NCBI RefSeq assembly: GCF_013001025.1
Contig: NZ_CP053021.1
Coordinates: 2,001,501-2,065,500 of the forward strand
From: Sphingobium yanoikuyae
GTDB lineage: Bacteria > Pseudomonadota > Alphaproteobacteria > Sphingomonadales > Sphingomonadaceae
Reading direction: 5' to 3'
DNA length: 64,000 bases
In this document: one piece after another, positions 36,757-45,817 of the stretch
Layout: the number at the start of each line of letters is the position of its first letter
Position numbering within the stretch: the first letter of the stretch is position 1
The notes under the pieces: generated by a model
The model's database searches: none
What the model saw: the letters and a program-made list of their open reading frames with translations, nothing else
What the model was told of the DNA's origin: nothing
Translations under genes and position numbers: made by a program

Positions 36757-38289
36757 TTAGAGCGGAATATTATCGTGCTTCTTCCACGGGTTCTCCAGCG
36801 CCTTGTTGCGCAGCTTGCGCAGGCCCAGCGCGATCCGCTTGCGGGTCGAATGCGGCTGGATCACCTCGTCGATGAAGCCCTTGCTCGCCGCCACGAAGGG
36901 GTTGGCGAAGCGGTCTTCATATTCCTTGGTCTTCTCGGCAATCTCTTCGGGCGTCTTGCCGCGGAAGATGATCTCGACCGCGCCCTTGGCACCCATCACC
37001 GCGATCTCGGCGGTCGGCCAGGCATAGTTGAGGTCGCCGCGCAGATGCTTGGAGCTCATCACGTCATAGGCACCGCCATAGGCCTTGCGGGTGATGACGG
37101 TGATCTTCGGCACGGTCGCTTCGGCATAGGCGAAGAGCAGCTTGGCGCCATGCTTGATGATGCCGCTATGCTCCTGCGCGGTGCCCGGCAGGAAACCCGG
37201 CACGTCGACGAAGGTGACGATCGGAATCTCGAATGCGTCGCAGAAGCGCACGAAGCGGCCCGCCTTCTTCGACGAGTTGATGTCCAGCACGCCGGCCAGC
37301 ACCATCGGCTGGTTGGCAATGATGCCTACCGTCTTGCCCTCGATCCGGCCGAATCCGCACAGGATATTGCCCGCATGAGCCGGCTGCACCTCGAAGAAGT
37401 CGCCTTCGTCCACCACCTTGCGGATCAGCTCGTGCATGTCATAGGGCTGGTTGGCATTGGCCGGGATCAGCGTGTCGAGGCTGTCCTCGACGCGATCCCA
37501 CGGGTCCGCGCTCGGCCGCTCGGGCACCGGCTCCTTGTTGGACGCGGGCAGGAAGTCGACGAAATCGCGCACCGCCAGCAGCGCCTCGATGTCATTTTCG
37601 AACGCCACGTCCGCCACGCCCGACTTGGTCGTGTGGGTTACGGCGCCGCCCAGTTCCTCCTGCGTGACGACTTCGTTGGTGACGGTCTTGACCACGTCCG
37701 GCCCGGTCACGAACATGAAACTGCTGTCCTTCACCATGAAGATGAAGTCGGTCATCGCCGGCGAATAGACCGCGCCGCCCGCGCACGGCCCCATGATGAC
37801 GCTGATCTGCGGCACCACGCCCGACGCCAGCACATTGCGCTGGAAAATCTCGGCATAGCCGGCGAGCGAGGCGACGCCCTCCTGGATGCGCGCACCGCCG
37901 CTGTCGTTGAGGCCGATCACCGGCGCGCCGACCTTCATCGCGATGTCCATGATCTTGCAGATCTTCATCGCGTGCCGTTCCGACACCGCACCGCCATAGA
38001 CGGTAAAATCCTGGCTGAAGACATAGACGAGGCGGCCGTTGATCGTGCCCGATCCGGTGACCACGCCGTCGCCCGGAATATGCTGTTCATCCATGCCGAA
38101 GTCGATGCAGTTATGCTCGACATACATGTCCAGCTCTTCAAAGCTGTCCTCGTCCAGCAGCACTTCGATCCGCTCCCGCGCGGTCAGCTTGCCCTTGCCA
38201 TGCTGCGCGTCGATGCGGCGCTGGCCGCCGCCCATGCGGGCGCCCTCGCGCTTGGCTTCCAGCTGTTCGATGATGGCGAGCTTCGACAT
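36757..38289 (-). CDS. pccB: Propionyl-CoA carboxylase beta subunit (carboxyltransferase)
   Basis: 510 residues. Transfers carboxyl from biotin on PccA to propionyl-CoA. Two crotonase-like halves are visible; the blocks [48 protein letters not shown] and [16 protein letters not shown], and the later [14 protein letters not shown] and [17 protein letters not shown], fix the family. It is the first gene of the minus-strand unit, 140 bases from the divergent scfR. A GGAGAGAAG ribosome site lies ahead of ATG 38289. Confidence 0.96.
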   Translation of the reverse strand: MSKLAIIEQLEAKREGARMGGGQRRIDAQHGKGKLTARERIEVLLDEDSFEELDMYVEHNCIDFGMDEQHIPGDGVVTGSGTINGRLVYVFSQDFTVYGGAVSERHAMKICKIMDIAMKVGAPVIGLNDSGGARIQEGVASLAGYAEIFQRNVLASGVVPQISVIMGPCAGGAVYSPAMTDFIFMVKDSSFMFVTGPDVVKTVTNEVVTQEELGGAVTHTTKSGVADVAFENDIEALLAVRDFVDFLPASNKEPVPERPSADPWDRVEDSLDTLIPANANQPYDMHELIRKVVDEGDFFEVQPAHAGNILCGFGRIEGKTVGIIANQPMVLAGVLDINSSKKAGRFVRFCDAFEIPIVTFVDVPGFLPGTAQEHSGIIKHGAKLLFAYAEATVPKITVITRKAYGGAYDVMSSKHLRGDLNYAWPTAEIAVMGAKGAVEIIFRGKTPEEIAEKTKEYEDRFANPFVAASKGFIDEVIQPHSTRKRIALGLRKLRNKALENPWKKHDNIPL

Positions 38290-38370
38290 GAAAGGCTTCT
38301 CTCCAAATTCGTGGCGTCAATAGCTTGGCCGACGCCGCCTTGCCCTTCCCCTACTCAGCCGAACACAAGG

Positions 38371-38418
38371 TTCGCAAATGTAAATTTGCCAATTTGCAAA
38401 TCGCGACTTCGCAAATTA
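38371..38418. promoter_or_regulatory. Cluster of TTTGCAAA-like sites between pccB and scfR
   Basis: In 48 AT-rich bases there are four related half-sites: TTCGCAAAT (38371), AAATTTGCC (38382), AATTTGCAAAT (38391) and TTCGCAAATTA (38409). The third holds the palindrome TTTGCAAA. This matches the RamB/PrpR/ScfR-type motif known from actinobacteria and related regulators. The site lies where it can control both scfR and the propionate operon. Confidence 0.7.
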
Positions 38419-38429
38419 GGGTAAGGATT

Positions 38430-39845
38430 ATGGCACGCGGCAACCGTATATTCGCAGGTCCACGCCTGCGCCAGCTGCGCCTGGACCATCGCATGGACCA
38501 GGCGACGATGGCACAGGCACTGGGCATATCCGTATCCTATCTCAGCCAGATGGAAAATGACGATCGCCCGTTGACCGCCAAGGTCAAGGCCGCGCTCGCC
38601 AACGCCTTTCCCACCGACTGGGCCAGCTTCGACAGCCGCGAGGACGAGCAGTTGCTGGGCGCCTTCGCCTTTGCCCTGTCCCATCCCGAACTGCCCGGCC
38701 CGGCGCTGGAACCGGAACGGATCGAGAAGCTGCATCTGCAATTTCCCGAGTTCGCGGCGCGCTACGTCGATCTCTACAACGCCCATATGCGCGCCAATGA
38801 GCGGATCAACATGATCGAGGAGGCGATCGCCAACGATCATGAGGTGCAGGCCCGCCTGCCCTGGGAAGCGGCGCGCGACTGGTTTCATGAGGCGGGCAAT
38901 TATGTCCATAGCCTCGACTGCCTGGCCGAGGAGATGGCCGAGAGCTTTGCCCAGGGCCAGGTGCTGGACGAAGGGATGCTGGTCGAGGCGCTGGCCCGCC
39001 GCCACGGCATCGAGACGCTGATCGCCGAGACGCCCGACAGCGCGCTGCGCGCCTATCGCGCCGCCGACCGGCAATTATTCATCAACGCCGCCCTGCCGAC
39101 CGAAAGCCGCAAGTTCATGCTGGCGCACCAGCTGATGATGCTGGAGGGGCAGGCAGTGATCGCCGATGTGGTGCGCAAGGCCGGCCTGCCGGTCACCGGC
39201 GCCGATCGGCTGCTCGCGATCGGCCTTGGCAATTATGCCGCCGGCGCGCTGCTGATGCCCTATGCCCCCTTCCGGGAGGCGGCGCGGACGATGCGCCATG
39301 ATATCGACCGGCTGGCCCGCACCTTCGGCGTCAGTTTCGAACAGGCCTGCCACCGCCTGTCTACGCTGCAGCGGCCGGGCCTGCGCGGCATCCCCTTCTT
39401 CTTCTGCCGGGTCGACATGGCCGGCAACATCACCAAGCGCCACAGCGCCACCCGGCTGCAATTCGCCCGCTTCGGCGGCGCCTGCCCGCTGTGGAACGTG
39501 CATGAGGCGGTGGCCGTGCCCGACCGCATCAATGTACAGCTTGGCGAGACCCCCGACGGCGTGCGCTATGTCTCGATGGCCAAGGGGCTGGTGAAGCCGT
39601 CGGGCAGCTACAAGCGCACCCCGCGCCGCTTTGCCGTGGTGCTGGGCTGCGAAGTCGCCCATGCGGCCAATTTCGTCTATGCCGACGGCCTGCATCTGCA
39701 AGAGGAAGGCGCCGCGACGCCGATCGGCATCACCTGCCGCCTCTGCTCGCGCCAGAGCTGCGACCAGCGCGCCTTCCCGCCCGCCGACCGCCCGATCCAT
39801 GTCGATCCCGACAATCGCCAGATTGTGCCCTACTGGATCGGCTGA
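38430..39845 (+). CDS. scfR: Short-chain fatty-acyl-CoA regulator, ScfR/RamB/PrpR family
   Basis: 471 residues. An N-terminal XRE-type helix-turn-helix (about 10-65: LRQLRLDHRMDQATMAQALGISVSYLSQMEND) is followed by an IrrE/DUF955-like middle part and a C-terminal ligand domain with a Cys-rich end (GITCRLCSRQSCDQRAFPP), typical of regulators that sense propionyl- or acetyl-CoA derivatives. It is divergent from pccB across the TTTGCAAA cluster. The start at 38430 has AAGGA just ahead; upstream in-frame reading would include the operator. It likely activates or represses the pccB-csaA unit. Confidence 0.9.
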   Translation: MARGNRIFAGPRLRQLRLDHRMDQATMAQALGISVSYLSQMENDDRPLTAKVKAALANAFPTDWASFDSREDEQLLGAFAFALSHPELPGPALEPERIEKLHLQFPEFAARYVDLYNAHMRANERINMIEEAIANDHEVQARLPWEAARDWFHEAGNYVHSLDCLAEEMAESFAQGQVLDEGMLVEALARRHGIETLIAETPDSALRAYRAADRQLFINAALPTESRKFMLAHQLMMLEGQAVIADVVRKAGLPVTGADRLLAIGLGNYAAGALLMPYAPFREAARTMRHDIDRLARTFGVSFEQACHRLSTLQRPGLRGIPFFFCRVDMAGNITKRHSATRLQFARFGGACPLWNVHEAVAVPDRINVQLGETPDGVRYVSMAKGLVKPSGSYKRTPRRFAVVLGCEVAHAANFVYADGLHLQEEGAATPIGITCRLCSRQSCDQRAFPPADRPIHVDPDNRQIVPYWIG

Positions 39846-40090
39846 CACGAAGTAATAATGGCACGAAAATCCGAAATAAAATTCTACGTTACTTTTACAT
39901 TCCAATACTAGTCTTTAACTATGAAGATCATGCAGCATATTGAAATATAATTCACTTATATGTCGTGTCACTTTTAACAAAATTGTCATAGCGAAATCCC
40001 AGTTGCAGGGCGGGACTGTCACGGACAGCTCGGTGCCAGAACAGATAATCGGCACCCTTGTCGCACATGGTAAAAAGGGATTTCGGGTCA
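39846..40090. other. AT-rich intergenic region upstream of a TonB receptor
   Basis: 245 bases with no gene. The first 150 bases are strikingly AT-rich beside the GC-rich surroundings. Near the end is a short palindrome CTGTC-ACG-GACAG (40016-40028), 62 bases before the receptor start. I see no clear promoter or known box. Confidence 0.4.
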
Positions 40091-42547
40091 ATGAAACAGC
40101 TATTGATGTGCAGCGCCGCGCTGGTCGTGGCGGCTGCGCCGGCGATCGCGCTTGCGCAATCGACCGGCTCACAGGATTTCGAGGACAGCATCATCGTCAC
40201 CGGCGCGCAGGGCGACCAGAGCGTGGGCGGCGTCAAGATCCCCGAAACGCCGAAGGCCAAGGTCACGCTCGACCAGGAAATCATCGCCCGCCAGCGCCCC
40301 GGCCAGGCGATCAACGAAACACTGAACCTGGTGCCCGGCGTCAGCTTCTCCAACCAGGATCCCTGGGGATCGCTGGGCGGCAGCTTCACCGTGCGCGGCT
40401 TCAGTTCCGACCGCGTGTCGCAGACGATCGACGGCATTCCGCTCAATGACTCGGGCAATTACGCGCTCTACACCAACCAGCAGCTCGACCCGGAAATCAT
40501 CGAGGCGGCGACCGTCAGCCTGGGCTCCACAGACGTCGACAGCCCGACCGCCTCGGCCGCCGGCGGCACGATCAACATCCGCTCGCTGATGCCATCGGAC
40601 GAGATGGGCGCGATGATCAGCGCCAGCTATGGCAATATCGTCGCCCGCGGCAATGACGATGATCGCGCCTATCACCGCATCTTCGGCATGTTCCAGACCG
40701 GCGTCTTCACGCCCTTTGGCACCAAGGCCTGGTTCTCCGCCTCGCGCGCGACCAACAAGTCGACCTACACCAATTATGGCGGCGTCGATAAGCAGCAATA
40801 TAATGGCAAGATCTACCAGCCGATCGGCAGCAATGGCGACTTCATCGCGCTGGCGGGCCATTACAATCAGAACCGCAACACCTTCAACGGTTCAACCTAT
40901 ACCACCGCGACCTTCCCCGGCACGACCGACGGCCGCTTCTACGACACCGCGACCTGCACCGTGGACACGCCGCAGACCGGCGTCACCAACTATGCCAATA
41001 GCTGCGGCTCGGCGTTCGAGCGGCGCTACAACCCCTCCAACACTGGCAATGTCCGGCTCAACTCGCGCTTCACCCTGGCCAGCGGCCTCACGCTGACGGT
41101 CGATCCCAGCTTCCAATATACCAAGGCCAATGGCGGCGGCACATCCTATGCCTATGAAGGGGCCAGCGCCGATGGCAATACGGGCGGTTATTATCTCAAG
41201 GACAGCCGCAACACCGCCACCAGCAGCTCGACCCAATATTATTATGTCGGCGGCGTGGACCTGAACGGCGATGGCGACACGCAGGATTTCGTGCGCGTCC
41301 TGTCACCCAGCCAGACCGTGACCAAACGCTATGGCGTGATCGCCAACCTGTCCTACGACATCGACCCCGACAATCGCCTGCGCCTGTCCTACACTTATGA
41401 CCGTGCCCGTCATCGCCAGACCGGCGAAGCCGGCTATCTGGAACTGGACGGCGATCCGGTCGACGTCTTCCCGATCAACAATCCGATCGTCGATGCCGAC
41501 GGCAATGTCGTGCAGAAGCGCAACCGGCTATCCTATGCCACGCTGAACCAGATTTCGGGCGAATATCGCGGTTCCTATCTCGACGATCAGGTCATCCTGC
41601 TGCTGGGCGCGCGCATGCCCTTCTTCAGTCGCGATCTCAATCAATATTGCGTCACCACCGACGCATTGGGCAACGTCAACTGCCCGGCGACCCAGGCCGG
41701 CATCGATGCCCAGCTTGCCGCCAACAGCGCCTATGCCGCGCCGCAGTCGCGCAAGTTCGACTATAACAAGCTGCTGCCCAACCTTGGCGTCACCTACAAG
41801 TTCACCAGCAAGGCCAGCATCTTCACCAGCTATGCCAAGAACCTGTCCGTGCCCGGCACCGACGCCCTCTATGGCGCGCTCTATTTCGACGAAGGTTCCA
41901 GCTCGGGCAATCCCAAGCCGGAAACGTCAGACGCGTTCGGCCTTGGCGTGCGCTATCAGTCGGGTATCGTCCAGGCGCAGCTGTCGGGCTGGTACACGCG
42001 CTACAACAACCGCCTGGCGACCGCCTATGACGCCGATTGCGATTGCAGCGTGACCCGCAACCTCGGCCGCGTCGACAAATATGGCGTCGACGGCAGCGTC
42101 GCGGTGCGGCCGGTCAAGGATCTGATGCTCTACGTCTTCGGCTCCTACCTCAAGTCGGAGATCAAGGACGATGTCCAGACCGGCGCCAGCACCTATGCCG
42201 CAACCGCCGGCAAGCGTGAGGCCGGCGCGCCGGTCTATACGCTGGGCAGTCGCATCCAGGGCACCCTCGGCCCGGTCGACCTCGGCCTCCAGATCAAGCG
42301 GACCGGCGAACGCTATGTCAACGACATCAACACGGTGAAGCTGCCCGGCTATACGCTGGTCGATCTCGACGCCCGCTTCTCGCTGGAGCAATGGGGCCTC
42401 AAGAAGACCTTCTTCCAGCTCAACGTCACCAACCTGTTCGACAAGGTCTATATCGGCTATTCGGGCACCGGCCTGACCAGCACCGCCACCACCGCCTATC
42501 TCGGCTCGCCCCGCGCGATCAGCGGATCGATGGTCGTGGCCTTCTGA
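40091..42547 (+). CDS. TonB-dependent outer-membrane receptor, ligand unknown
   Basis: 818 residues. Signal peptide (about 1-22, ending ALAQ), TonB-box-like DSIIVTG, a plug with AINETLNLVPGVSF, GSFTVRGFSSDRVSQTIDGIPLND and VDSPTASAAGGTINIRS, then a 22-strand-type barrel ending in SMVVAF. It is larger than siderophore receptors of the FhuA type, and the plug block SLGGSFTVRGF differs from both other receptors of the window. Several loops hold cysteine pairs (TCTVDTPQ, YDADCDCSVT). A single-gene unit with its own terminator. No partner gene points to a substrate. Confidence 0.87.
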   Translation: MKQLLMCSAALVVAAAPAIALAQSTGSQDFEDSIIVTGAQGDQSVGGVKIPETPKAKVTLDQEIIARQRPGQAINETLNLVPGVSFSNQDPWGSLGGSFTVRGFSSDRVSQTIDGIPLNDSGNYALYTNQQLDPEIIEAATVSLGSTDVDSPTASAAGGTINIRSLMPSDEMGAMISASYGNIVARGNDDDRAYHRIFGMFQTGVFTPFGTKAWFSASRATNKSTYTNYGGVDKQQYNGKIYQPIGSNGDFIALAGHYNQNRNTFNGSTYTTATFPGTTDGRFYDTATCTVDTPQTGVTNYANSCGSAFERRYNPSNTGNVRLNSRFTLASGLTLTVDPSFQYTKANGGGTSYAYEGASADGNTGGYYLKDSRNTATSSSTQYYYVGGVDLNGDGDTQDFVRVLSPSQTVTKRYGVIANLSYDIDPDNRLRLSYTYDRARHRQTGEAGYLELDGDPVDVFPINNPIVDADGNVVQKRNRLSYATLNQISGEYRGSYLDDQVILLLGARMPFFSRDLNQYCVTTDALGNVNCPATQAGIDAQLAANSAYAAPQSRKFDYNKLLPNLGVTYKFTSKASIFTSYAKNLSVPGTDALYGALYFDEGSSSGNPKPETSDAFGLGVRYQSGIVQAQLSGWYTRYNNRLATAYDADCDCSVTRNLGRVDKYGVDGSVAVRPVKDLMLYVFGSYLKSEIKDDVQTGASTYAATAGKREAGAPVYTLGSRIQGTLGPVDLGLQIKRTGERYVNDINTVKLPGYTLVDLDARFSLEQWGLKKTFFQLNVTNLFDKVYIGYSGTGLTSTATTAYLGSPRAISGSMVVAF

Positions 42548-42555
42548 CCGGACGA

Positions 42556-42586
42556 AGGGGCGCCGGCATCGGCGGGCGCCTCTTTT
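42556..42586 (+). terminator. Rho-independent terminator after TonB receptor
   Basis: GGCGCC (42559-42564) pairs with GGCGCC (42575-42580), and flanking bases AGG/CCT lengthen the stem imperfectly. Five T residues follow at 42582-42587. Confidence 0.75.
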
Positions 42587-42602
42587 TCCTTTCGCATCAG
42601 GA

Positions 42603-43055
42603 TCAAGGCTGTGGCTTCGCGCGTGCCTTGGCCGGCAACGGCGCAAAAATGGGGTGAAAGCTGATTTCAACCCGTCGGTTCTGACGTTCGGCGACATTTG
42701 CGCCCGTGGCTATGCGCTGACGTGACGCTCCACGGGCTTTGATATCGATGTCAACTTCCGGAATGCCGTGCCCTGCCAAATAGGCCCGCACCACCTTTGC
42801 GCGCTTTCGCCCAAGCTCAGGATTTTCGCGCGTGTCGGCATGCCCTTCGATCACGGTTCGGCCATAGCCACAAGTCGCAGCAAGGCGACTGACCCGGTCA
42901 AGAATATTGCGCGCCTCTTCGTCCACATAGGCGATGTCGGAATCGAAGAAGATGATGAAGGGACCGGTGATACATTCAAAGCTGTTGGCCTGGCTGGGCA
43001 GCCCCAATGCGAGCAGCGCGCATGCTACGGATAGAATTTTCCCGGTTGAACACAT
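42603..43055 (-). CDS. Stand-alone OmpA-like (peptidoglycan-binding) domain protein
   Basis: 150 residues: a signal peptide (about 1-23) then one OmpA C-terminal domain. The blocks FIIFFDSDIAYVDEEARNILD, VIEGHADTREN and ARGASRQRIATGANVAERQNRRVEI are the family pattern that binds diaminopimelate in peptidoglycan. It lacks a lipobox cysteine and a barrel, so it is a soluble periplasmic member. Base composition is less GC-rich than neighbours. It is convergent with the TonB receptor and separate from the LysR gene. Confidence 0.8.
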   Translation of the reverse strand: MCSTGKILSVACALLALGLPSQANSFECITGPFIIFFDSDIAYVDEEARNILDRVSRLAATCGYGRTVIEGHADTRENPELGRKRAKVVRAYLAGHGIPEVDIDIKARGASRQRIATGANVAERQNRRVEISFHPIFAPLPAKARAKPQP

Positions 43056-43115
43056 ATCGTTTCCGCCCCCCTCAGGCCGCTGATCATAAAACCCAAACCT
43101 GTAGCCGAGAAGCGA

Positions 43116-44012
43116 TCAGCCAGACATCTTCATCGCCCCGTCCAGATAGTCGAGAAAAGCGCGCACCCGCGCAGCGGTGCGATCTTCTGCCGCGTAGAGG
43201 GCGTGAATATCCTCGCCGTCGCCGGGATTATAGTCGGCCAGCACTTCGACCAGGCGCCCCGCCCTGATGTCGCTGGCGACATGGAAATGGCCGTGCCGGG
43301 CGATGCCGCCGCCGGCGACCGCCATCTGCCGCACCACTTCGCCCGAATTGCCGTAGAAGCTGCCCTGCACCGGCCGCTGCACCAACTTTCCGCCGATGCG
43401 GAACGGCCAGCCGTCGATCGAGCGGCGGAAGCTGAAGCGCAGGCAATCATGATCGTCCAGATCGTCCGGCGTCTGCGGCGTGCCGCGCCGGGCGAGATAG
43501 GCCGGGCTCGCCACCAGCACCATGGCGCTATGGCCCAGCTTCTTCGCCCGCAGGCTGGTGTCGCGCAGCGGGCCGATGCGGATGGCGATGTCGGCCCGCT
43601 CCTCGACCAGATCGACGATCGTGTCGGACAGGGTCAGGTCCACCGTCACCGCCGGATACAGGTCACGGAAGCCGGGCAGGATCGGGATCAGGCATTCGAT
43701 GCCGAAGGAGGGCGACGCGTTGATCCGCAGCAGCCCGCGCGGCGTCGTGCGATCCTCGCCCAGCCCCGCCTCCAGCGCCATCATGTCGCCCAGCAGCACC
43801 GCCATCCGGTCGCGATAGGTGACGCCTTCCGGCGTGAGCGCCAGCGCCCGCGTCGTCCGCCGCAGCAGGGTGACGCCCAGCCTTTGTTCCAGCCGCGCGA
43901 TCGACCGGCTGACCGCCGATGGCGTCAGGCGCAAAGCCTTGGCCGCCGCCGCCAGACTGCCTTCACCCGCCACCATCAGGAAGGTTTCGATGTCCCCGAA
44001 CCGATTATCCAT
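43116..44012 (-). CDS. LysR-family transcriptional regulator
   Basis: 298 residues. The N-terminal winged helix (about 1-60: IETFLMVAGEGSLAAAAKALRLTPSAVSRSIARLEQRLG) is typical, and the C-terminal periplasmic-binding-like domain ends in a short tail (DYLDGAMKMSG). It is divergent from the SDR gene with a 101-base gap that holds a TTCA...TGAA inverted repeat. It probably controls that gene and itself. The effector is unknown. Confidence 0.93.
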   Translation of the reverse strand: MDNRFGDIETFLMVAGEGSLAAAAKALRLTPSAVSRSIARLEQRLGVTLLRRTTRALALTPEGVTYRDRMAVLLGDMMALEAGLGEDRTTPRGLLRINASPSFGIECLIPILPGFRDLYPAVTVDLTLSDTIVDLVEERADIAIRIGPLRDTSLRAKKLGHSAMVLVASPAYLARRGTPQTPDDLDDHDCLRFSFRRSIDGWPFRIGGKLVQRPVQGSFYGNSGEVVRQMAVAGGGIARHGHFHVASDIRAGRLVEVLADYNPGDGEDIHALYAAEDRTAARVRAFLDYLDGAMKMSG

Positions 44013-44013
44013 G

Positions 44014-44034
44014 ATTTCAAATCACTTCTGAAAT
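44014..44034. promoter_or_regulatory. Candidate LysR operator between LysR and SDR genes
   Basis: ATTTCA and TGAAAT are inverted with a 9-base spacer, two bases before the LysR start codon. This fits an autoregulatory LysR site near the start of its own gene. Confidence 0.45.
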
Positions 44035-44113
44035 GCGAAAGTGCAATCTAATCATCAATGCAAAATGCTCTATCTTGCTGTCAACTTCGCTGTCACTTTC
44101 AGAGGAATTCATC

Positions 44114-44899
44114 ATGGATCTTCAGCTTTCGGGCAAGACCGCCCTCGTCACCGGATCGACTGCCGGCATCGGCTTCGCCATCGCCAAGCGCCTGGCTGAG
44201 GAAGGGGTCGAGGTCGTCATCACCGGCCGCAACCAGGCCAAGCTGGACGCTGCCGCCGCCGAATTGTCGCAGGCCGGCACCATCCGCCCGGTCCTGGCCG
44301 ATCCCGCCACCGCTGCGGGCGCCGACGCGCTGATCGCCGCCGTCCCGGACATCGACATCCTGGTCAATAATCTCGGCATCTACGAGGCCAAGGACTTCAC
44401 CGACATCACGGACGCGGACTGGCATCATCTGTTCGAGGTCAATGTCGTGAGCGGCGCCCGCCTTGCCCGCCATTATTTCCCGAAGATGCTGGCCAAGAAC
44501 TGGGGCCGCATCCTGTTCATCGCCAGCGAAAGCGGCCTACTGCCGCCGGCCGAGATGATCCATTATGGCATGACCAAGTCGGCCCAGCTCGCCATTTCGC
44601 GGGGCCTTGCCGAACATACGCGCGGCACCGGCGTCACCGTCAATTCGGTGCTGCCCGGCCCGACGCGCTCGGAAGGCATTGTCGAATTCATCCGCTCCGT
44701 GGTCGAGAATAAGGACGCGTCCGAAGCCGAGCGCGAGGCCGAATTCTTCACCAAGCTGCGCCCGCTCTCGCTGATCAAGCGGCTGATCGAAGCCGATGAG
44801 GTCGGCGCGATGACCGCCTATCTCGCCAGCCCGCTGGCCGCCGCCACCAATGGCGCGGCCGTCAAGGTCGAAGGCGGCATGGTGCCCACCATCTACTGA
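44114..44899 (+). CDS. Short-chain dehydrogenase/reductase (SDR)
   Basis: 261 residues. Classical SDR with the dinucleotide motif TGSTAGIG (13-20), the NNLG motif (85-88), and the catalytic Ser 138, Tyr 151 and Lys 155 (YGMTK). The C-terminus ends in GGMVPTIY. The start at 44114 has AGAGGA eight bases ahead, and it puts TGSTAGIG at the usual position. It is divergent from the LysR gene and is followed after 110 bases by a 2-oxoglutarate dioxygenase gene. It could oxidise a hydroxylated product of that enzyme. Confidence 0.92.
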   Translation: MDLQLSGKTALVTGSTAGIGFAIAKRLAEEGVEVVITGRNQAKLDAAAAELSQAGTIRPVLADPATAAGADALIAAVPDIDILVNNLGIYEAKDFTDITDADWHHLFEVNVVSGARLARHYFPKMLAKNWGRILFIASESGLLPPAEMIHYGMTKSAQLAISRGLAEHTRGTGVTVNSVLPGPTRSEGIVEFIRSVVENKDASEAEREAEFFTKLRPLSLIKRLIEADEVGAMTAYLASPLAAATNGAAVKVEGGMVPTIY

Positions 44900-45009
44900 T
44901 GGCCCAGCGCCAACCTCGAAAAGCGGAGGTTTGCGCGCGCATCCATCACAATCCTGCTTGTGGCAACTGGCCCTGTCGCTCGTTTCCTCCTCTGCCTATG
45001 AGGATGGAA

Positions 45010-45723
45010 ATGAGCGATACGGACTGCCTGCCCACCATCGACCAGGCGCTGGAACAGGATGGCTATGCCCGCCTGGCCGGCGCCGACCTGTTGCGCCAGC
45101 TGGATATCGGCGCGGCCGACTGGGCGCCTTTTGCCCGCAGTTGGGACGATCTTGGCCCCGACCTCTTCATGGCCGATGGCGGCCGTTATCGCCGCCGCCG
45201 CCACGCGACCTTTCGCTGCACGGCCGGTCAGTTCATCCGCCAGCCCCACCAGCCCCATTATCAGAGCCGCGACTATAACCCGCTGAACGGCGACGTGCAG
45301 CGCTGGTTCGATCCGGTCGAGGATGCCACGATCGCGCTGCCGGTGACGCAGGCGCTGCTCGCCTTCTGCGCCGGCCATTTCGATCCGGCGTCATCGGGCG
45401 ACTGGCATGTCGAGATGCACCAGTTCCGGATCGAGGCGAAGCCGGGCGAGCTTGGCCGTCCTACGCCCGAGGGCATGCACCGCGACGGCGTCGACCGGGT
45501 CTTCGTGATGCTGGTCGAGCGCCGCAATGTGCGCGAGGGCGTCACCCGCATCGGCGCCGCCGACGGCACGCCGATGGGCGAATTCACCCTGGCCCAGCCG
45601 GGCGACGCGATGCTGATCGACGATCACCGCATCTTCCACGGCGTGACCGAAATCCACGCCGTCGACCCCGCCCAGCCCGCCTGGCGCGATGCGCTGGTGA
45701 TTACCTTTGTAGCCAACAACTAA
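45010..45723 (+). CDS. 2-oxoglutarate/Fe(II) dioxygenase, DUF2257 (BsmA/IDO-like) family
   Basis: 237 residues. Iron ligands are His 157 and Asp 159 (MHRDGVD) and His 210 (IFHGVTE), with Arg 226 (WRDALVITF) placed to bind 2-oxoglutarate. The block WHVEMHQFRIEA is also conserved in this family, whose characterised members hydroxylate free amino acids such as isoleucine. Three ATGs lie within 13 bases (44998, 45004, 45010). I choose the third because GAGG stands seven bases ahead and the sequence is then MSDTDCL. It follows the SDR gene on the same strand. Confidence 0.88.
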   Translation: MSDTDCLPTIDQALEQDGYARLAGADLLRQLDIGAADWAPFARSWDDLGPDLFMADGGRYRRRRHATFRCTAGQFIRQPHQPHYQSRDYNPLNGDVQRWFDPVEDATIALPVTQALLAFCAGHFDPASSGDWHVEMHQFRIEAKPGELGRPTPEGMHRDGVDRVFVMLVERRNVREGVTRIGAADGTPMGEFTLAQPGDAMLIDDHRIFHGVTEIHAVDPAQPAWRDALVITFVANN

Positions 45724-45725
45724 GC

Positions 45726-45799
45726 CCGTTCGTTTCGAGCGAAGTCGAGAAACGGCAAGCGCAGCGCTCTGCGCTTCTCGACACGCTCGAAGCGAACGG
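45726..45799. repeat. Dispersed palindromic repeat, family A, copy 2
   Basis: Ends CCGTTCGTTTCGAGC and GCTCGAAGCGAACGG match copy 1 with small differences; the inside (AAGTCGAGAAACGG, then CGCTTCTCGACAC) is shorter. It lies between the 2OG dioxygenase gene and the gor stop. Confidence 0.85.
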
Positions 45800-45817
45800 A
45801 TCTTTGGTTCTCCGCCT

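Noticed and set aside
38325..38429. Upstream start for scfR
   Set aside because: It would translate the operator cluster and lacks a ribosome site; ATG 38430 has AAGGA.
39961..39990. Pho box before the TonB receptor (GTCAC and GTCAT)
   Set aside because: The two units are 18 bases apart, not 11, so the PhoB geometry is missing.
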